Shown here one piece after another: positions 36,109 to 44,605 of a stretch of 58,534 nucleotides of DNA. The stretch is taken from NCBI RefSeq assembly GCF_001278945.1, contig NZ_LGRV01000008.1, positions 1 to 58,534 on the forward strand, written 5' to 3'. Position numbers and translations under genes: made by a program. Every line of letters begins with the position of its first letter. The first letter of the stretch is position 1. Source of the stretch: Lysinibacillus contaminans (GTDB lineage: Bacteria > Bacillota > Bacilli > Bacillales_A > Planococcaceae). The notes below the pieces were generated by a model that was given only the letters and a program-made list of their open reading frames with translations, had not been told where the DNA came from and ran no database searches.

Positions 36109-36324
36109 CTTGTTTGTTTTTTTAAATATAAGATATAGACCAATTACTAAAGGTATTAAAATTATACAATATACAGGGAATGGTATGTAGTAAATCCAGT
36201 GTTTAAAATATGAAGAAGTGTTTCTTTCAATAGATAATGATAACACAGAAATCATTATTACTAATGCCGAGGTCAATAGAGTAAGACATATCAATACTAA
36301 TCCTTGTATTTTATTTGGTAACAA
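36106..36324 (-). CDS. Small membrane protein
   Basis: A 72-residue protein with two hydrophobic segments (LVLICLTLLTSALVIMISVLSL and IYYIPFPVYCIILIPLVIGLYL; read in parts) and a basic end FKKTNK. The start is TTG 36324 with AGGTGA upstream. It is convergent with the secreted-protein gene. Function unknown. Confidence 0.6.
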   Translation of the reverse strand: MLPNKIQGLVLICLTLLTSALVIMISVLSLSIERNTSSYFKHWIYYIPFPVYCIILIPLVIGLYLIFKKTNK

Positions 36325-36417
36325 GAAAATTCACCTACTTTTTAAATATAATTATTAATAATTTAACATACTTTTTAAATCATTAATAATTATATTTAAA
36401 AAGTTTTTATTAAGTTT

Positions 36418-36612
36418 TTATTCAGATTTTTCGTTGTATTTGAATTGGGCTATTTGTTCGATTCCATCTTCCCTAAGAATGATTTCAAAACGAATTTGTT
36501 TAATCTCATTCCAGTCACCTTTTCTGAAAAGAAAAGTATTTGCTCTAAATGTTCCTCTGCTTATTCGATCTAGGATTCCCTTCAGCAATTTCTTTTTGCC
36601 ACTGTCATTAGC
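36418..36612 (-). pseudogene. 5'-truncated remnant, unidentified
   Basis: The minus strand keeps a 64-codon frame reading DSGKKKLLKGILDRISRGTF, then RKGDWNEIKQIRFEIILRED and ending YNEKSE, with no start codon. Further upstream at 36613-36720 another short minus-strand piece ends in ENWLWGVS. Both look like decayed coding DNA. 36613-36937 contains no intact gene. Confidence 0.4.
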
Positions 36613-36937
36613 TCACCCCCCACAACCAATTTTCGGGTGTGAGGTCTCTCGTGTTTATGTCGAGGCCATTCGTCCATACCATGCAAGGTTTTATACACGC
36701 TGCAGCTAGTAAGGTCACCTCAAAATGCTATCAAATCAACAATGTATAAAAAATGAATACGGATTGAATACGGTTTTCGTTATAAATGCTGATATAGCGA
36801 GGTTTTGGCTTGAACCTAGCTTCTGCTATCTGGTGTTATGTAAACCTAAAATGTATGGGATTGTATAAGGTAGTTAAACCAGAATCAACAATCTTTGAGA
36901 AAACAGCCTATAATAAAGATGAAATGAGGGATTTTTT

Positions 36938-37294
36938 ATGGGGTTTATAGGGTATTTGGTTTTTTTTGTAATTTTTATGTTTTCATTAGAAAAAATATCT
37001 AATACGTTACTTGGTGTAGAGAAGAGAAAGATTTCTGAAACCTCTGGTAAAAACTTTAACAGATGGGGGAAGGGAATTATTTTAGTCATCTCGTTATGTA
37101 TTTTGCCGTTTGCATTTACGAAGGGAATAGATGGTATAAAATGGTTTTGGGTACTCTACACAGCTATAATATGGGGTTTTCAAGCTATTATGGAATGGAA
37201 ATACATAAAGAACTCAAAACAATATGTTACTACAATTATTCTTTCGATGTTCATCATATCTTTTCTTTATAATATTGAGCATTTCATCAATTAG
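36938..37294 (+). CDS. DUF4181-like membrane protein
   Basis: A 118-residue protein with four predicted membrane helices. The segment LLGVEKRKISETSGKNFNRWG between helices 1 and 2 and GFQAIMEWKYIKNSKQYV are the conserved parts of the DUF4181 family as I know it. GAGGG precedes the ATG. The first gene of the repeat-separated array; the repeat copy R1 follows its stop. Function unknown. Confidence 0.75.
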   Translation: MGFIGYLVFFVIFMFSLEKISNTLLGVEKRKISETSGKNFNRWGKGIILVISLCILPFAFTKGIDGIKWFWVLYTAIIWGFQAIMEWKYIKNSKQYVTTIILSMFIISFLYNIEHFIN

Positions 37295-37295
37295 G

Positions 37296-37380
37296 GGTCC
37301 TGTCAGATTTATGCGGATTACAACGTTAAGCAAAGAAATGTACCAAAACGGCAATTTTGGAAGGTTATACTTCACCTTCC
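37296..37380 (+). repeat. Array repeat R1 (short hairpin type)
   Basis: GTCAGATTTATGCGGATT leads into ACAACGTTAAG and then CCAAAACGGCAATTTTGG, a hairpin, followed by AAGGTTATACTTC, the common right end of the array repeats. Confidence 0.65.
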
Positions 37381-37459
37381 GGAACTTCTACCAATTAATT
37401 TCGTTACTCCCAGTAGTGGAAATTGTTTTATAATATGTATTTTTTAGGGGGATTTAAAA

Positions 37460-37834
37460 GTGTTTAAAAAAGCAGCTATAATTACAGGAATTGTATTGAG
37501 TTCAATTTTGTTAGTTGGGTGTAATGGAGAGGAAGTAATAAATATTACGGAAAACGGGGAAAATGTTGTTTTACCACCAGCAAATATATTTCTTTCAGAA
37601 TTACATGATGAAATAATCGTAGCTATTAAAGAACAAACGGCAATTGAGGCGGATTCAATAATGTTAGGTGGTAATTTTAAAGAACTTTCTGTATCAGTAG
37701 GTTTCCAGAAGGATGTAAAAGTTGATGATACGTTGATTCAACAAATAGTTGAAGATTCTATAAAGAAAGTTTCTGAAACAAAAAACGAGACAATTAGCGA
37801 AGAAAATATAACAATAAAAATTGAGAAATACTAA
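37460..37834 (+). CDS. Lipoprotein
   Basis: A 124-residue lipoprotein. The N terminus MFKKAAIITGIVLSSILLVGC has a lipobox (LVGC, Cys 21), so the protein should be lipidated and anchored outside the membrane. The mature part is acidic and alpha/beta (IFLSELHDEIIVAIKEQT, LGGNFKELSVSVGFQKDVKV) without a family I recognise. GTG 37460 is the start with GGGGG upstream. It sits between repeats R1 and R2. Confidence 0.75.
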   Translation: MFKKAAIITGIVLSSILLVGCNGEEVINITENGENVVLPPANIFLSELHDEIIVAIKEQTAIEADSIMLGGNFKELSVSVGFQKDVKVDDTLIQQIVEDSIKKVSETKNETISEENITIKIEKY

Positions 37835-37908
37835 TGGAGAAGTTCTTAAAGGATACAAACAACCTTAAAAAACAGTTGCTTTATAAAGTATACAAAATAA
37901 ATCTAAAT

Positions 37909-38020
37909 AACGTTCCCAAATGAAAATTAGGGAATAATACACCCCATTCAATTGAATGAGGTGTTTGTTTTTTGCTGCTTAGAATCAGATGTCCCCAAAA
38001 CTCATTTGGGTGACTTTTTT
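37909..38020 (+). repeat. Array repeat R2 (CAATTG hairpin type, complete)
   Basis: AACGTTCCCAAATGA at the left pairs with TCATTTGGGTGAC (38002-38014). Second boxes TTAGGGAATA and GATGTCCCC lie inside. The interior is CACCCCATTCAATTGAATGAGGTG (described: an 11-bp stem centred on CAATTG) followed by a T-run, so it also acts as a terminator for the lipoprotein gene. Confidence 0.85.
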
Positions 38021-38214
38021 TAAAGAATACCATACAGCGCTAATGAATCTTTAATCATAGAAAAATCACTAAAGAATTAGTGGTAATATGGAGTTTTCTC
38101 TTTGAAATATAGATGACAAAATACTTTTACATACGAAAAACCCTTAATTATAAAGAGTTTTGATAGCTGATACTCTATTTTTTAACTAATCTCTAATCAG
38201 AAGGAGCGATTAAA

Positions 38215-38781
38215 ATGAACCTCAGCAAACAAATCAAAAAATACAGAACCAGGGATCAGTTTTCGCAAGAAGAATTAGCTCAGAAACTATATGTTTCTCG
38301 ACAAACCATTTCTAACTGGGAAAATGAAAGAAGTTATCCAGACATACACAATTTATTGTTAATGAGTGTTCTTTTTAATGTTTCTTTAGACGATCTAGTT
38401 AAAGGAGATGTAGAAATGATGAGAAATGAACTTCAAGGCGCTCAGATGAATAAATGGACCATCTCAATGGTAACTTTTAGTTTACTAGGAGCGATTTCGA
38501 TTGGACCAATGATGAATTGGTTTGGAACAAAAGGGCTTCTAGTTTCATTCGTCTTAATAGCTTACTCAATTTATTCAGCTTTTAAAGTGGAGAATATCAA
38601 AAAGAAACATAATTTGAAGACTTATAAAGAGATTTTAGCTTTCCAGGAAGGACGCCAGTTAACCGACGAAGAAAAAGGAGAAGGGCGCAAAAAAAATAAA
38701 TATATAAAGGTTATGATGGTTATTTCATCGGGTCTAATCACTGGAATATTAACGTGGTTAAGTTTAACTTTCTTTAATTAA
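38215..38781 (+). CDS. XRE-type HTH protein with membrane C terminus
   Basis: A 188-residue protein. The N-terminal 65 residues are a clear XRE/HTH_3 domain (FSQEELAQKLYVSRQTISNWENERSYPD). The remainder has three hydrophobic segments (about 79-115 and 160-185) separated by a charged loop. A membrane-tethered DNA-binding protein is the direct reading. GGAGCGA precedes ATG 38215. It is followed 18 bases later by a 34-residue membrane protein gene with a good ribosome site, so the two are an operon. The role is unknown; similar pairs are common in Bacillales. Confidence 0.85.
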   Translation: MNLSKQIKKYRTRDQFSQEELAQKLYVSRQTISNWENERSYPDIHNLLLMSVLFNVSLDDLVKGDVEMMRNELQGAQMNKWTISMVTFSLLGAISIGPMMNWFGTKGLLVSFVLIAYSIYSAFKVENIKKKHNLKTYKEILAFQEGRQLTDEEKGEGRKKNKYIKVMMVISSGLITGILTWLSLTFFN

Positions 38782-38799
38782 GAAATAAAGGAGATAAAT

Positions 38800-38904
38800 A
38801 TGAATAAGAAACAGATAAATATGCCTCTCATTTTTTATGTTTTTATGGGAACTTGTGTCGGTGCTTTTTTTGGACTATTAGCATATGTAAAAGATTGGAT
38901 TTAA
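38800..38904 (+). CDS. 34-residue membrane protein
   Basis: ATG 38800 with AAAGGAGA 5 bases upstream opens MNKKQINMPLIFYVFMGTC and one membrane helix ending in YVKDWI. It directly follows the XRE-type membrane protein gene. The good ribosome site and coupling make it a likely real gene. Function unknown. Confidence 0.65.
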   Translation: MNKKQINMPLIFYVFMGTCVGAFFGLLAYVKDWI

Positions 38905-38929
38905 ATTTAAATTCTTATAATGCAGATCT

Positions 38930-39035
38930 AGCCCCCCATTCAATTGAATGGGGGGGTGATTTTGACTGCATATGCACAGTATTTCCCCAAACGAGGGTTT
39001 GGGAAGGTTATACTTCAACTAATGAAGTAGGAAGT
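38930..39035 (+). repeat. Array repeat R3
   Basis: A CCCCCCATTCAATTGAATGG hairpin is followed by CCCCAAACGAGGGTTTGGG and AAGGTTATACTTCAACTAAT. The left AACGTTCCC box is missing, so this looks like a CAATTG interior joined to the hairpin-type right end. Confidence 0.7.
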
Positions 39036-39049
39036 GATCTTTTGGATAA

Positions 39050-39226
39050 AAAACAAATCTAATTTTAGGGTCGTTATTCATTTTAACTAGTGGACTAATT
39101 TTTACGATTGAACGCTTAACTGCATATGTATATTGGGCTACTCAAAATCATTATTTCACAGCTGTAACATCAGTAGGGAAAATCCACGCCTATTACTATG
39201 AAAAAGGCAATCGTATTCCTGTATAA
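39050..39226 (+). pseudogene. Frameshifted small membrane-protein gene
   Basis: The frame reads LGSLFILTSGLIFTIERL, AYVYWATQNHYFTAVTSV and ends YYYEKGNRIPV. It has no start in frame, but TTG GAT AAA AAA CAA just upstream (39042) in another frame looks like its original N terminus, so a small indel near 39060 has disrupted it. A hairpin TAGTCG/CGACTA (39237-39255) with a T-run follows as terminator. Confidence 0.5.
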
Positions 39227-39426
39227 AGAAAAGAGCTAGTCGTTTAATCCGACTACCTTTTTATATTTTTTACATTTTTACCAATATTAGAAAAGTTGAT
39301 TTAAATTAAGTATTCCATATCCTCGTCTAACAGACAAAACCCAGAAATGATAGACTATCTCGGGTTTTATCGCTCAAAATATTTTCAAGTTTTTAATATG
39401 AATTCTCTATCCTATTCAACGGTCAA

Positions 39427-40551
39427 TTATAAATTAGACAATTCTTCTCTTACATATGTGCGAAACTCCGCATTTGTTAGAAACTTCAGTTGAAAACCAT
39501 TTAAATTTCGAGATAGTTTCGCTTGCTCTAGTCGGTTTAAGTCATTTGAGAAAAATGCAAGCTCAGTTTTATTTCCTTCTTTATCTGTGGCATACATCGT
39601 ATTTGTCAAAATAAAAGCAGTCGATCCACCCTTTCTCCCCACATGAACAAGAAATTCTTGATTAGCTGGATTTTTCATCAACTGCTCCATTACTGGATCC
39701 AAATATGTATGGATTTTTTTATTATAGTATTCTTTGCTATTTAGTTTTTCCATAATTGATATATAGTCTTCTGTTGTTGAACCCGGTAATCGATCAGACC
39801 AAATTTTTTGGAAATCCATGCTCATCATTTTTAATAGTTGCTCTTTTTCTTGGTTCGTTGGTGGATGGCTGAGCCATTTTTTGTGAATTTCCATTGCTCT
39901 ATTACGATATTCTGATAAGTCCATGCTTTTTAATGCTTCTAGCGCCTCTTCTTGTGTTAGGTTTTTCTCATTCATCAGTTGACTAGTTACGAAAAGCACA
40001 CTTACAATCGGATACAAAGGATCGTGCTTGGAAATACCTAAACTTTCTGGAACTCGATTGATATTTTCAAACCCTAGCACATTCATTAAGTATTCTGTAT
40101 TTGCGTTTGAGCTAAAAGCAATCATGCCATTCGCAACTTCACTTAAGGGAACATTAATTGTCTCTTGACCTTTATTCAACTGGGCAATCCATGCTTCATG
40201 TGCTCCACCATCTGTTTTAGGTACATAAAATGTGTTAAGTTCCTCTAAACTTATTTCTTGTGCAGGGTCAATCTTCCCTTCTGCTGCCTGTTGAGCATAT
40301 TCAATTGCCACAATGATTTTAACCGTACTGGCGAGAGGTAGTTTCTTTTTTTCGTTAACCTCTACCCATTCTTGACCATTAAAATTGATTGATAGCGAGA
40401 CATTTTCATTCCTAATATTTTCCTTTATAAACTGTACAATGTAGTTAGGATCTTCCTTGTTCACATACTTTTTGAACGACCACGCCAAAATTCCTATTAT
40501 TAAAACAAATAGAACTACAATACCTACTATTATCAAAAGTAATTTCTTCAA
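39427..40551 (-). CDS. Membrane-anchored class A beta-lactamase-like serine hydrolase
   Basis: A 374-residue protein with an N-terminal membrane anchor (LLLIIVGIVVLFVLIIGILAW) and a large extracellular domain of the penicillin-recognising fold. STVK (in LPLASTVKIIV) is the S-x-x-K active site, SSNAN fits the S-x-N motif, and KGGS (HVGRKGGSTAF) the KTG-like motif. An insertion between the second and third motifs makes it longer than class A beta-lactamases. TTG 40551 is chosen because GAGGGGGAG lies just upstream; an ATG 27 codons earlier has no such site. A role in cell-wall metabolism or beta-lactam hydrolysis cannot be decided. It is one of few minus-strand genes in the island. Confidence 0.82.
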   Translation of the reverse strand: MKKLLLIIVGIVVLFVLIIGILAWSFKKYVNKEDPNYIVQFIKENIRNENVSLSINFNGQEWVEVNEKKKLPLASTVKIIVAIEYAQQAAEGKIDPAQEISLEELNTFYVPKTDGGAHEAWIAQLNKGQETINVPLSEVANGMIAFSSNANTEYLMNVLGFENINRVPESLGISKHDPLYPIVSVLFVTSQLMNEKNLTQEEALEALKSMDLSEYRNRAMEIHKKWLSHPPTNQEKEQLLKMMSMDFQKIWSDRLPGSTTEDYISIMEKLNSKEYYNKKIHTYLDPVMEQLMKNPANQEFLVHVGRKGGSTAFILTNTMYATDKEGNKTELAFFSNDLNRLEQAKLSRNLNGFQLKFLTNAEFRTYVREELSNL

Positions 40552-40672
40552 ATTTCTCCCCCTCTCTATTATTAATATTTTACGTTTAATAAGTAATAAA
40601 GTTTCAAAAATAGGTATATATTCCAAATTCAATTTAATTAATTCAGCAAGGAAGGATTACTCATTATGGGAT

Positions 40673-40767
40673 AGCGTCAGAATAATGAGGATTTACAACG
40701 TTAAGGTAAATAATTTTATCAAACGATGGTTTGGGGAGGTTATACTTTAGCTAATGTAGCAGGTTAA
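40673..40767 (+). repeat. Array repeat R4 (short hairpin type)
   Basis: GCGTCAGAATAATGAGGATT, ACAACGTTAAGG, CAAACGATGGTTTGGGGAGG and TATACTTTAGCTAATGTAGC follow in the same order as in R1. It is just upstream of the 40792 gene, not downstream of a plus-strand gene. Confidence 0.65.
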
Positions 40768-40791
40768 TAATTAAAAGTTAGGTAGGATGTT

Positions 40792-41196
40792 ATGCATAAA
40801 AAGTTAAGTAATGTAGAATTCAGCTATTTTATTGGTCAGAAGGTTGAAGAAGTAAATACTGAAAAGAATATAGTTTTTGGAATGGCTTTTGAATCAGGCT
40901 TTTTAACAATTGAATGCCCTTGGAGAATACGATGTGATAATGAAGTTGCGATTGGTTACTCCGATGTTCGCCATTCAGCCGGAAAGTTTTCACACAAAAA
41001 TGCTGAACAAATATTACTGGGAAAGAGAATCGTGAATATATTTCATTTCGAACAAATATCTGACTTAGTTGTGGAATTTGAAAACGGTATTTATCTTGAA
41101 TTATTCCACGACAGTTCTTATTACGAAGGATGGCAATTGGGAACCGAGAAGGGATTATATTTATTTACTTTGCCAGGGGGCTCTTACAGCGATTAA
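40792..41196 (+). CDS. DUF6188-like protein (tentative)
   Basis: A 134-residue cytosolic beta-rich protein. FIGQKVEEVN, LTIECPWRIR, and the ending YEGWQLG ... FTLPGGSYSD give a pattern (opening G-x-x-V, PWR, repeated L-G-x-x-V near residue 80, YE-W and PGG at the end) that I associate with DUF6188-like proteins, often found among orphan immunity-type genes. The assignment is tentative. AGGTAGGATG precedes the ATG. Flanked by repeats R4 and R5. Confidence 0.65.
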   Translation: MHKKLSNVEFSYFIGQKVEEVNTEKNIVFGMAFESGFLTIECPWRIRCDNEVAIGYSDVRHSAGKFSHKNAEQILLGKRIVNIFHFEQISDLVVEFENGIYLELFHDSSYYEGWQLGTEKGLYLFTLPGGSYSD

Positions 41197-41209
41197 TTAA
41201 AGAGATTTA

Positions 41210-41297
41210 GACTTAGTGCAACAAGCATTTCAAAAAGTCCCCCAAACGAGGGTTTGGGAAGGTTATACTTCAATTAACGCAGCAGGTTTGCTGAAAA
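41210..41297 (+). repeat. Array repeat R5 (short hairpin type)
   Basis: TTAGTGCAACAAGCATTTC, then CCCCCAAACGAGGGTTTGGG, AAGGTTATACTTCAATTAAC and GCAGCAGGTTTGCTGAAAA. The CCCAAAC/GTTTGGG arms form a tight hairpin replacing the longer interiors. Confidence 0.75.
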
Positions 41298-41338
41298 TAG
41301 GGAATTGCTTTTATTTGTAGAAGATTGGGGGATGATTA

Positions 41339-41614
41339 ATGGAGTTTAATATTTTGATGTATATAATGCTCATTTTAAGTCATTTGATATTTTCCAGTTT
41401 AATATTGGCTATTTTTACTTCCGTCTTTGTGAAAAGTAGAAAGAAGGGATATGTATTTTTAACAATCTATATATTATTAAGTATTTATTCGCTAACCACT
41501 GTATTTAAGGACTCAATGTTATTGGGAAGTTATATGTTGATTATATACATTTGCTTAGGTGTAGTAACTTACTTTGTTATTAAAAAGAAACTTTCAAAAG
41601 GAACTGAAATATAG
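41339..41614 (+). CDS. Small three-helix membrane protein
   Basis: A 91-residue protein that is mostly hydrophobic, with helices at about 5-27, 36-55 and 61-82 and a basic end KKKLSKGTEI. ATG 41339 is preceded by GGGGGATGATTA. No family recognised. It sits alone between R5 and a decayed gene. Confidence 0.65.
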   Translation: MEFNILMYIMLILSHLIFSSLILAIFTSVFVKSRKKGYVFLTIYILLSIYSLTTVFKDSMLLGSYMLIIYICLGVVTYFVIKKKLSKGTEI

Positions 41615-41667
41615 ATTCTTCAACTAACTCGCAGCGTGGTAATATAAGGTTTATATGAGGTATATAA

Positions 41668-41850
41668 ACGGAAAAGTCTATTGTTGGTATTGAGATATTG
41701 TTTGTACTGAATCTTTTACTTCAGTTAATCGACATAAACGCACGAATTTTAATTTCTCCTGTTATTGAATGGGTTACAAAGTTCATTCTACCGTGGATAT
41801 TATTGTATTGGATTATTAGATTCATTAAAAATTCAGAAAAAAATCGTTAG
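41668..41850 (+). pseudogene. 5'-truncated membrane-protein gene
   Basis: A 60-codon frame without a start reads EKSIVGIEILFVLNLLLQLI, SPVIEWVTKFILPWILLYW and ends NSEKNR before TAG. It resembles the two-helix membrane proteins of the array and probably lost its 5' end. Repeat R6 follows its stop. Confidence 0.45.
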
Positions 41851-41855
41851 CTTTC

Positions 41856-41955
41856 TTCAGCTAACGAGGGCTTTAGTGAAACAAGGATTTACAACGCATA
41901 CATAAATGAACCTAATAACGTTCCCGAATGGGAAATCTGGATTGTCTTACCGACA
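41856..41955 (+). repeat. Array repeat R6 (left half)
   Basis: GCTAACGAGGGCTTTAGTG, AAACAAGGATTTACAACGC and AACGTTCCCGAATGGGAA match the left part of other copies. No right boxes follow; the next gene starts at 41988. Confidence 0.7.
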
Positions 41956-41987
41956 AGAAAATCGTATAGAAAAAGAGGTGACTTGTT

Positions 41988-42305
41988 TTGGTAGTAGCTA
42001 CTCTTATTATCTCAATACTTTTCTTGATTTTTGCTATCACATTATCGCAAGGAAAAGGGGCATCATTACTAACGGGTTATAATACAATGTCTGACAGTGA
42101 AAAAGCTAAATACAATGAAATAGCTTTGTGCAAGTTTATGGGCAAAATTATGTATGGTATTAGCTTTAGCATTTTTTTGTTTTCGTTAAGTGAGATGGTA
42201 GAAAATCAAGTTATATTTATTATTGGTCTTATTTTATTTATAGCGCTTTTCATTTTTTCATTAGTGTACACCAATACAAAAAACAGATTCAAAAAGAACG
42301 TTTAA
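41988..42305 (+). CDS. DUF3784-like membrane protein
   Basis: A 105-residue membrane protein with an N-terminal helix, the cytosolic-type loop GKGASLLTGYNTMSDSEKAKYNE (a hallmark of DUF3784 with G-L-GYNT and E-KA-Y) and two further helices, ending in a basic tail. TTG 41988 follows AAAGAGGTGA. Function unknown. Confidence 0.8.
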   Translation: MVVATLIISILFLIFAITLSQGKGASLLTGYNTMSDSEKAKYNEIALCKFMGKIMYGISFSIFLFSLSEMVENQVIFIIGLILFIALFIFSLVYTNTKNRFKKNV

Positions 42306-42374
42306 TGATAATTGAGAAAGAGGTCTTCATATATTGAAGTCCTTAATTTAATAGAATCGTATAAGGGAGAAAAT

Positions 42375-42809
42375 ATGAACACTATTTTAAAACAATTAAA
42401 AGAAATTAAAGCTGAATTAAGAAAGCCATTTCCTACTAGAGATATTAATAAAATATGTGAAGATTTTCGAACAGAATTTTTGAATTTATCCGATGAGGAT
42501 GAGGTGGATGTCTATGAAGATTTTCGTTTCTACTGTGTGAACATAGCAGGAACATTAAGTTATGTTTTAGAAGATAAGACAAATCAAATTCCACAAGGAC
42601 AAATTGACATGTTATATAAGTCTTTTTTTGAATACTATAATAAATATGAATTTTTTGAAGACCGGATAGCAAACTATAATCATTTCTTTCAGGAATATAA
42701 AACCCATGAGCAAGCAAGAAAATTGTTATTACAGCTGTTGTCAAATAACCATTATCCATTAAAACGACAGAGTCTTTACACAAAAATAAATCTGACTTTT
42801 GAGAAATGA
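42375..42809 (+). CDS. YxiJ-like protein, paralog 1
   Basis: A 144-residue acidic, alpha-helical cytosolic protein that resembles the YxiJ family (PFPTRDINKICEDFRTEFLNL, then YCVNIAGTLSYVLEDK and QIDMLYKSFFEYYNKYEFFE). In B. subtilis yxiJ belongs to the wapA immunity-type region, which suggests an orphan immunity role, but this is inference. ATG 42375 has AAGGGAGA upstream; the longer open frame from 42312 lacks one. It is about 85 percent identical by eye to the gene at 52164, including upstream and downstream sequence. Confidence 0.72.
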   Translation: MNTILKQLKEIKAELRKPFPTRDINKICEDFRTEFLNLSDEDEVDVYEDFRFYCVNIAGTLSYVLEDKTNQIPQGQIDMLYKSFFEYYNKYEFFEDRIANYNHFFQEYKTHEQARKLLLQLLSNNHYPLKRQSLYTKINLTFEK

Positions 42810-42837
42810 ACTTGAAATTTATACAACAAAATTCAAT

Positions 42838-42900
42838 AAAACGCTCCCAAATAAGACTTTGGTGACTCTACGAGGAAGGCAAACTACGCTTTGGGAATAA
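42838..42900 (+). repeat. Array repeat R7 (short interior type)
   Basis: AAACGCTCCCAAATAAGAC, TTTGGTGACTCTACGAGGAA and CAAACTACGCTTTGGGAA. Boxes CTCCCAAA/TTTGGGA and TTTGG/CAAAC keep the nested order with only a ~25-base interior. Same subtype as R13 and R18. Confidence 0.78.
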
Positions 42901-42986
42901 TGTTGAAAGGGATTGTAGACTGTTTGTCGAACATATTAAACTATTACAAATAAAACGTGTGATAGTTTTAACAAAGGAGAGAACCA

Positions 42987-43460
42987 ATGACTTTATATTC
43001 TGTACTTGTAGCCAATAAACCTTTACCAACAATTGATTGTACTGGGATTGCAGAAATTACAATAAAAGAATTAAAAAAATTATATCCGATTACTGTAGAT
43101 ACACCTGAACAGCCCTGGCATTCAATGCCTGATGATTCAATGATTTTACACGCACCAGACGAATCAGCCTTTGGACAGTTAAATATATTTGAATGGAGTA
43201 ATCCACCTTATGATTTAGAGGATTATAACGATAAAACTTATGTTTACTGTATCGAGGGAAATTGGAGTTCAGTGTTTTTAAATGATTTGTTAAATTATTT
43301 GAAACGATCTATTAAAAAAGGGCAAGAAGCTGAATTAATCCGTTTTTGGGCAGGTGAATATGATCGGAAATTGAAAAAACGACATATTAATATTGAAGAA
43401 ATCGAATTACATCATCTTGAGAAATTAAAGAGTGAAGAATACATACGTATCATTTTTTGA
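42987..43460 (+). CDS. Hypothetical cytosolic protein
   Basis: A 157-residue protein without membrane segments. It starts MTLYSVLVANKPLPTIDC and contains the aromatic stretches QLNIFEWSNPPYDLEDY and VYCIEGNWSSVFLNDLL, then a charged C-terminal helical part ending YIRIIF. AAAGGAGAG precedes ATG 42987. No family recognised; size, solubility and position fit the orphan-immunity-like genes of the array. Confidence 0.7.
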   Translation: MTLYSVLVANKPLPTIDCTGIAEITIKELKKLYPITVDTPEQPWHSMPDDSMILHAPDESAFGQLNIFEWSNPPYDLEDYNDKTYVYCIEGNWSSVFLNDLLNYLKRSIKKGQEAELIRFWAGEYDRKLKKRHINIEEIELHHLEKLKSEEYIRIIF

Positions 43461-43469
43461 TTGAGATAG

Positions 43470-43583
43470 ACGTTCCAAAATCAAAGCTAGGGAATAATAC
43501 ACCCATTCAATTGAATGAGGTGTTTGTTTTTTTGCTGCTTATAAGTCAGTATGTCCCCAAACCACGCTTTGGGAAGGTTTATG
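43470..43583 (+). repeat. Array repeat R8 (CAATTG hairpin type, complete)
   Basis: ACGTTCCAAAATCAAAGC, second box TAGGGAATAATACACC, CCCATTCAATTGAATGAGG hairpin with T-run, second box right TATGTCCCC, and AAACCACGCTTTGGGAAGG. All four boxes are present in nested order. Confidence 0.85.
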
Positions 43584-43659
43584 TTTTATCTATAAAAAAG
43601 ATGGGACATTTTGTAATTTAATTCGTAAATGTAATAATAGTCTTAAAGGAGTTGATTAT

Positions 43660-44112
43660 TTGAAGCATTTTTTCAAAATGTTTAGCGGGATTTTTATTGT
43701 CATATTATTATCGGGATGTATTGGGGAAAGCTATGATTATTCTCCCCCAACAGTTACACTTTCACACCCTGACGATTATACGCAAGATGTAACGCTAGCA
43801 GAAGCAAACATTAATTGGGACTATGACAAAAAATACAATAAAGAAACTGAAGATATTCAAACGTTATCAAAAGAACAAGTGCCTATTTACTTAAAGGCAG
43901 GTCAACAAGTTCAATACCTAATCGAAGATGGTCATTTTGAACCCAATCGAATTAATGTTTCGCTTTTGGAAAATGATAGTGAAATAAATCTAAAACTTGA
44001 AGAGGTAGAGTCATTTAGATTAATTAATGAAACAGGTGAATATACAGTTGTTTTCAATATAGAATCTTCTAAAGGAGACGCTCAGTATGTGGGACGCATT
44101 GTGATTCAATAG
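43660..44112 (+). CDS. Lipoprotein
   Basis: A 150-residue lipoprotein, with MKHFFKMFSGIFIVILLSGC giving a lipobox (LSGC, Cys 20). The mature part begins IGESYDYSPPTVTLSHP and is beta-rich to the end VVFNIESSKGDAQYVGRIVI, an immunoglobulin-like pattern. TTG 43660 is the start with AAAGGAG 7 bases upstream. No family recognised. A small gene for a 57-residue anchored peptide follows. Confidence 0.75.
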   Translation: MKHFFKMFSGIFIVILLSGCIGESYDYSPPTVTLSHPDDYTQDVTLAEANINWDYDKKYNKETEDIQTLSKEQVPIYLKAGQQVQYLIEDGHFEPNRINVSLLENDSEINLKLEEVESFRLINETGEYTVVFNIESSKGDAQYVGRIVIQ

Positions 44113-44216
44113 TGCAGTTGTTGAATAAGCGCTGTGCTTTAATCGGATTAGATTGAAAAAAAGTGTATGTTAAAATTCGAACAAAATAAATTTATATGTA
44201 GGGAGATGACTACTTT

Positions 44217-44390
44217 ATGAAAAAGAGAATTTCTATAGTATTAACAACGATAGCTATCATTACTTTTGGTGTTTTTACTTATTATGGGTCTTTGACCGAG
44301 GCTAATAAGGAAACCGACAGTATTGTAATAGATAAAGATGGAGAAGTAGTAGAACCACTTAGTGGTAATAACGATAATATGGGTCATTAA
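44217..44390 (+). CDS. 57-residue membrane-anchored or secreted peptide
   Basis: ATG 44217 with GTAGGGAG upstream encodes MKKRISIVLTTIAIITFGVF as a signal/anchor, then a short acidic tail (KETDSIVIDKDGEVVEPLSG) ending NDNMGH. A good ribosome site and sensible composition support it as real. Cleaved or anchored cannot be decided. Repeat R9 follows. Confidence 0.6.
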   Translation: MKKRISIVLTTIAIITFGVFTYYGSLTEANKETDSIVIDKDGEVVEPLSGNNDNMGH

Positions 44391-44449
44391 TACACATTAA
44401 TATCGGCAGACATTTTTCTTGACGTTCTATTTGTACCAATACTCTCCTA

Positions 44450-44580
44450 AGCAATCGGGCGCTTTAGTGCAACAAGGACTTATAAGCTATACAAAACAAT
44501 CATAATAAACGTTCCCAAATGAAAGTTAGGTAACAATACACCCCATTCTAGTGTGAGTGGGGTGTTTGCTTTTGTTCATC
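44450..44580 (+). repeat. Array repeat R9 (left half with hairpin)
   Basis: CAATCGGGCGCTTTAGTGCA, ACAAGGACTTATAAGC, AACGTTCCCAAATGAAAG, second box TTAGGTAACA and a CACCCCATTCTAGTGTGAGT hairpin. The right boxes are absent; a minus-strand lipoprotein gene follows. Confidence 0.75.
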
Positions 44581-44605
44581 AAATTGAAATTAAATAACTA
44601 TAAAA

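Noticed and set aside
36434..36709. 91-residue plus-strand ORF
   Set aside because: Composition is not coding-like and it lies opposite a better minus-strand coding remnant at 36418-36612.
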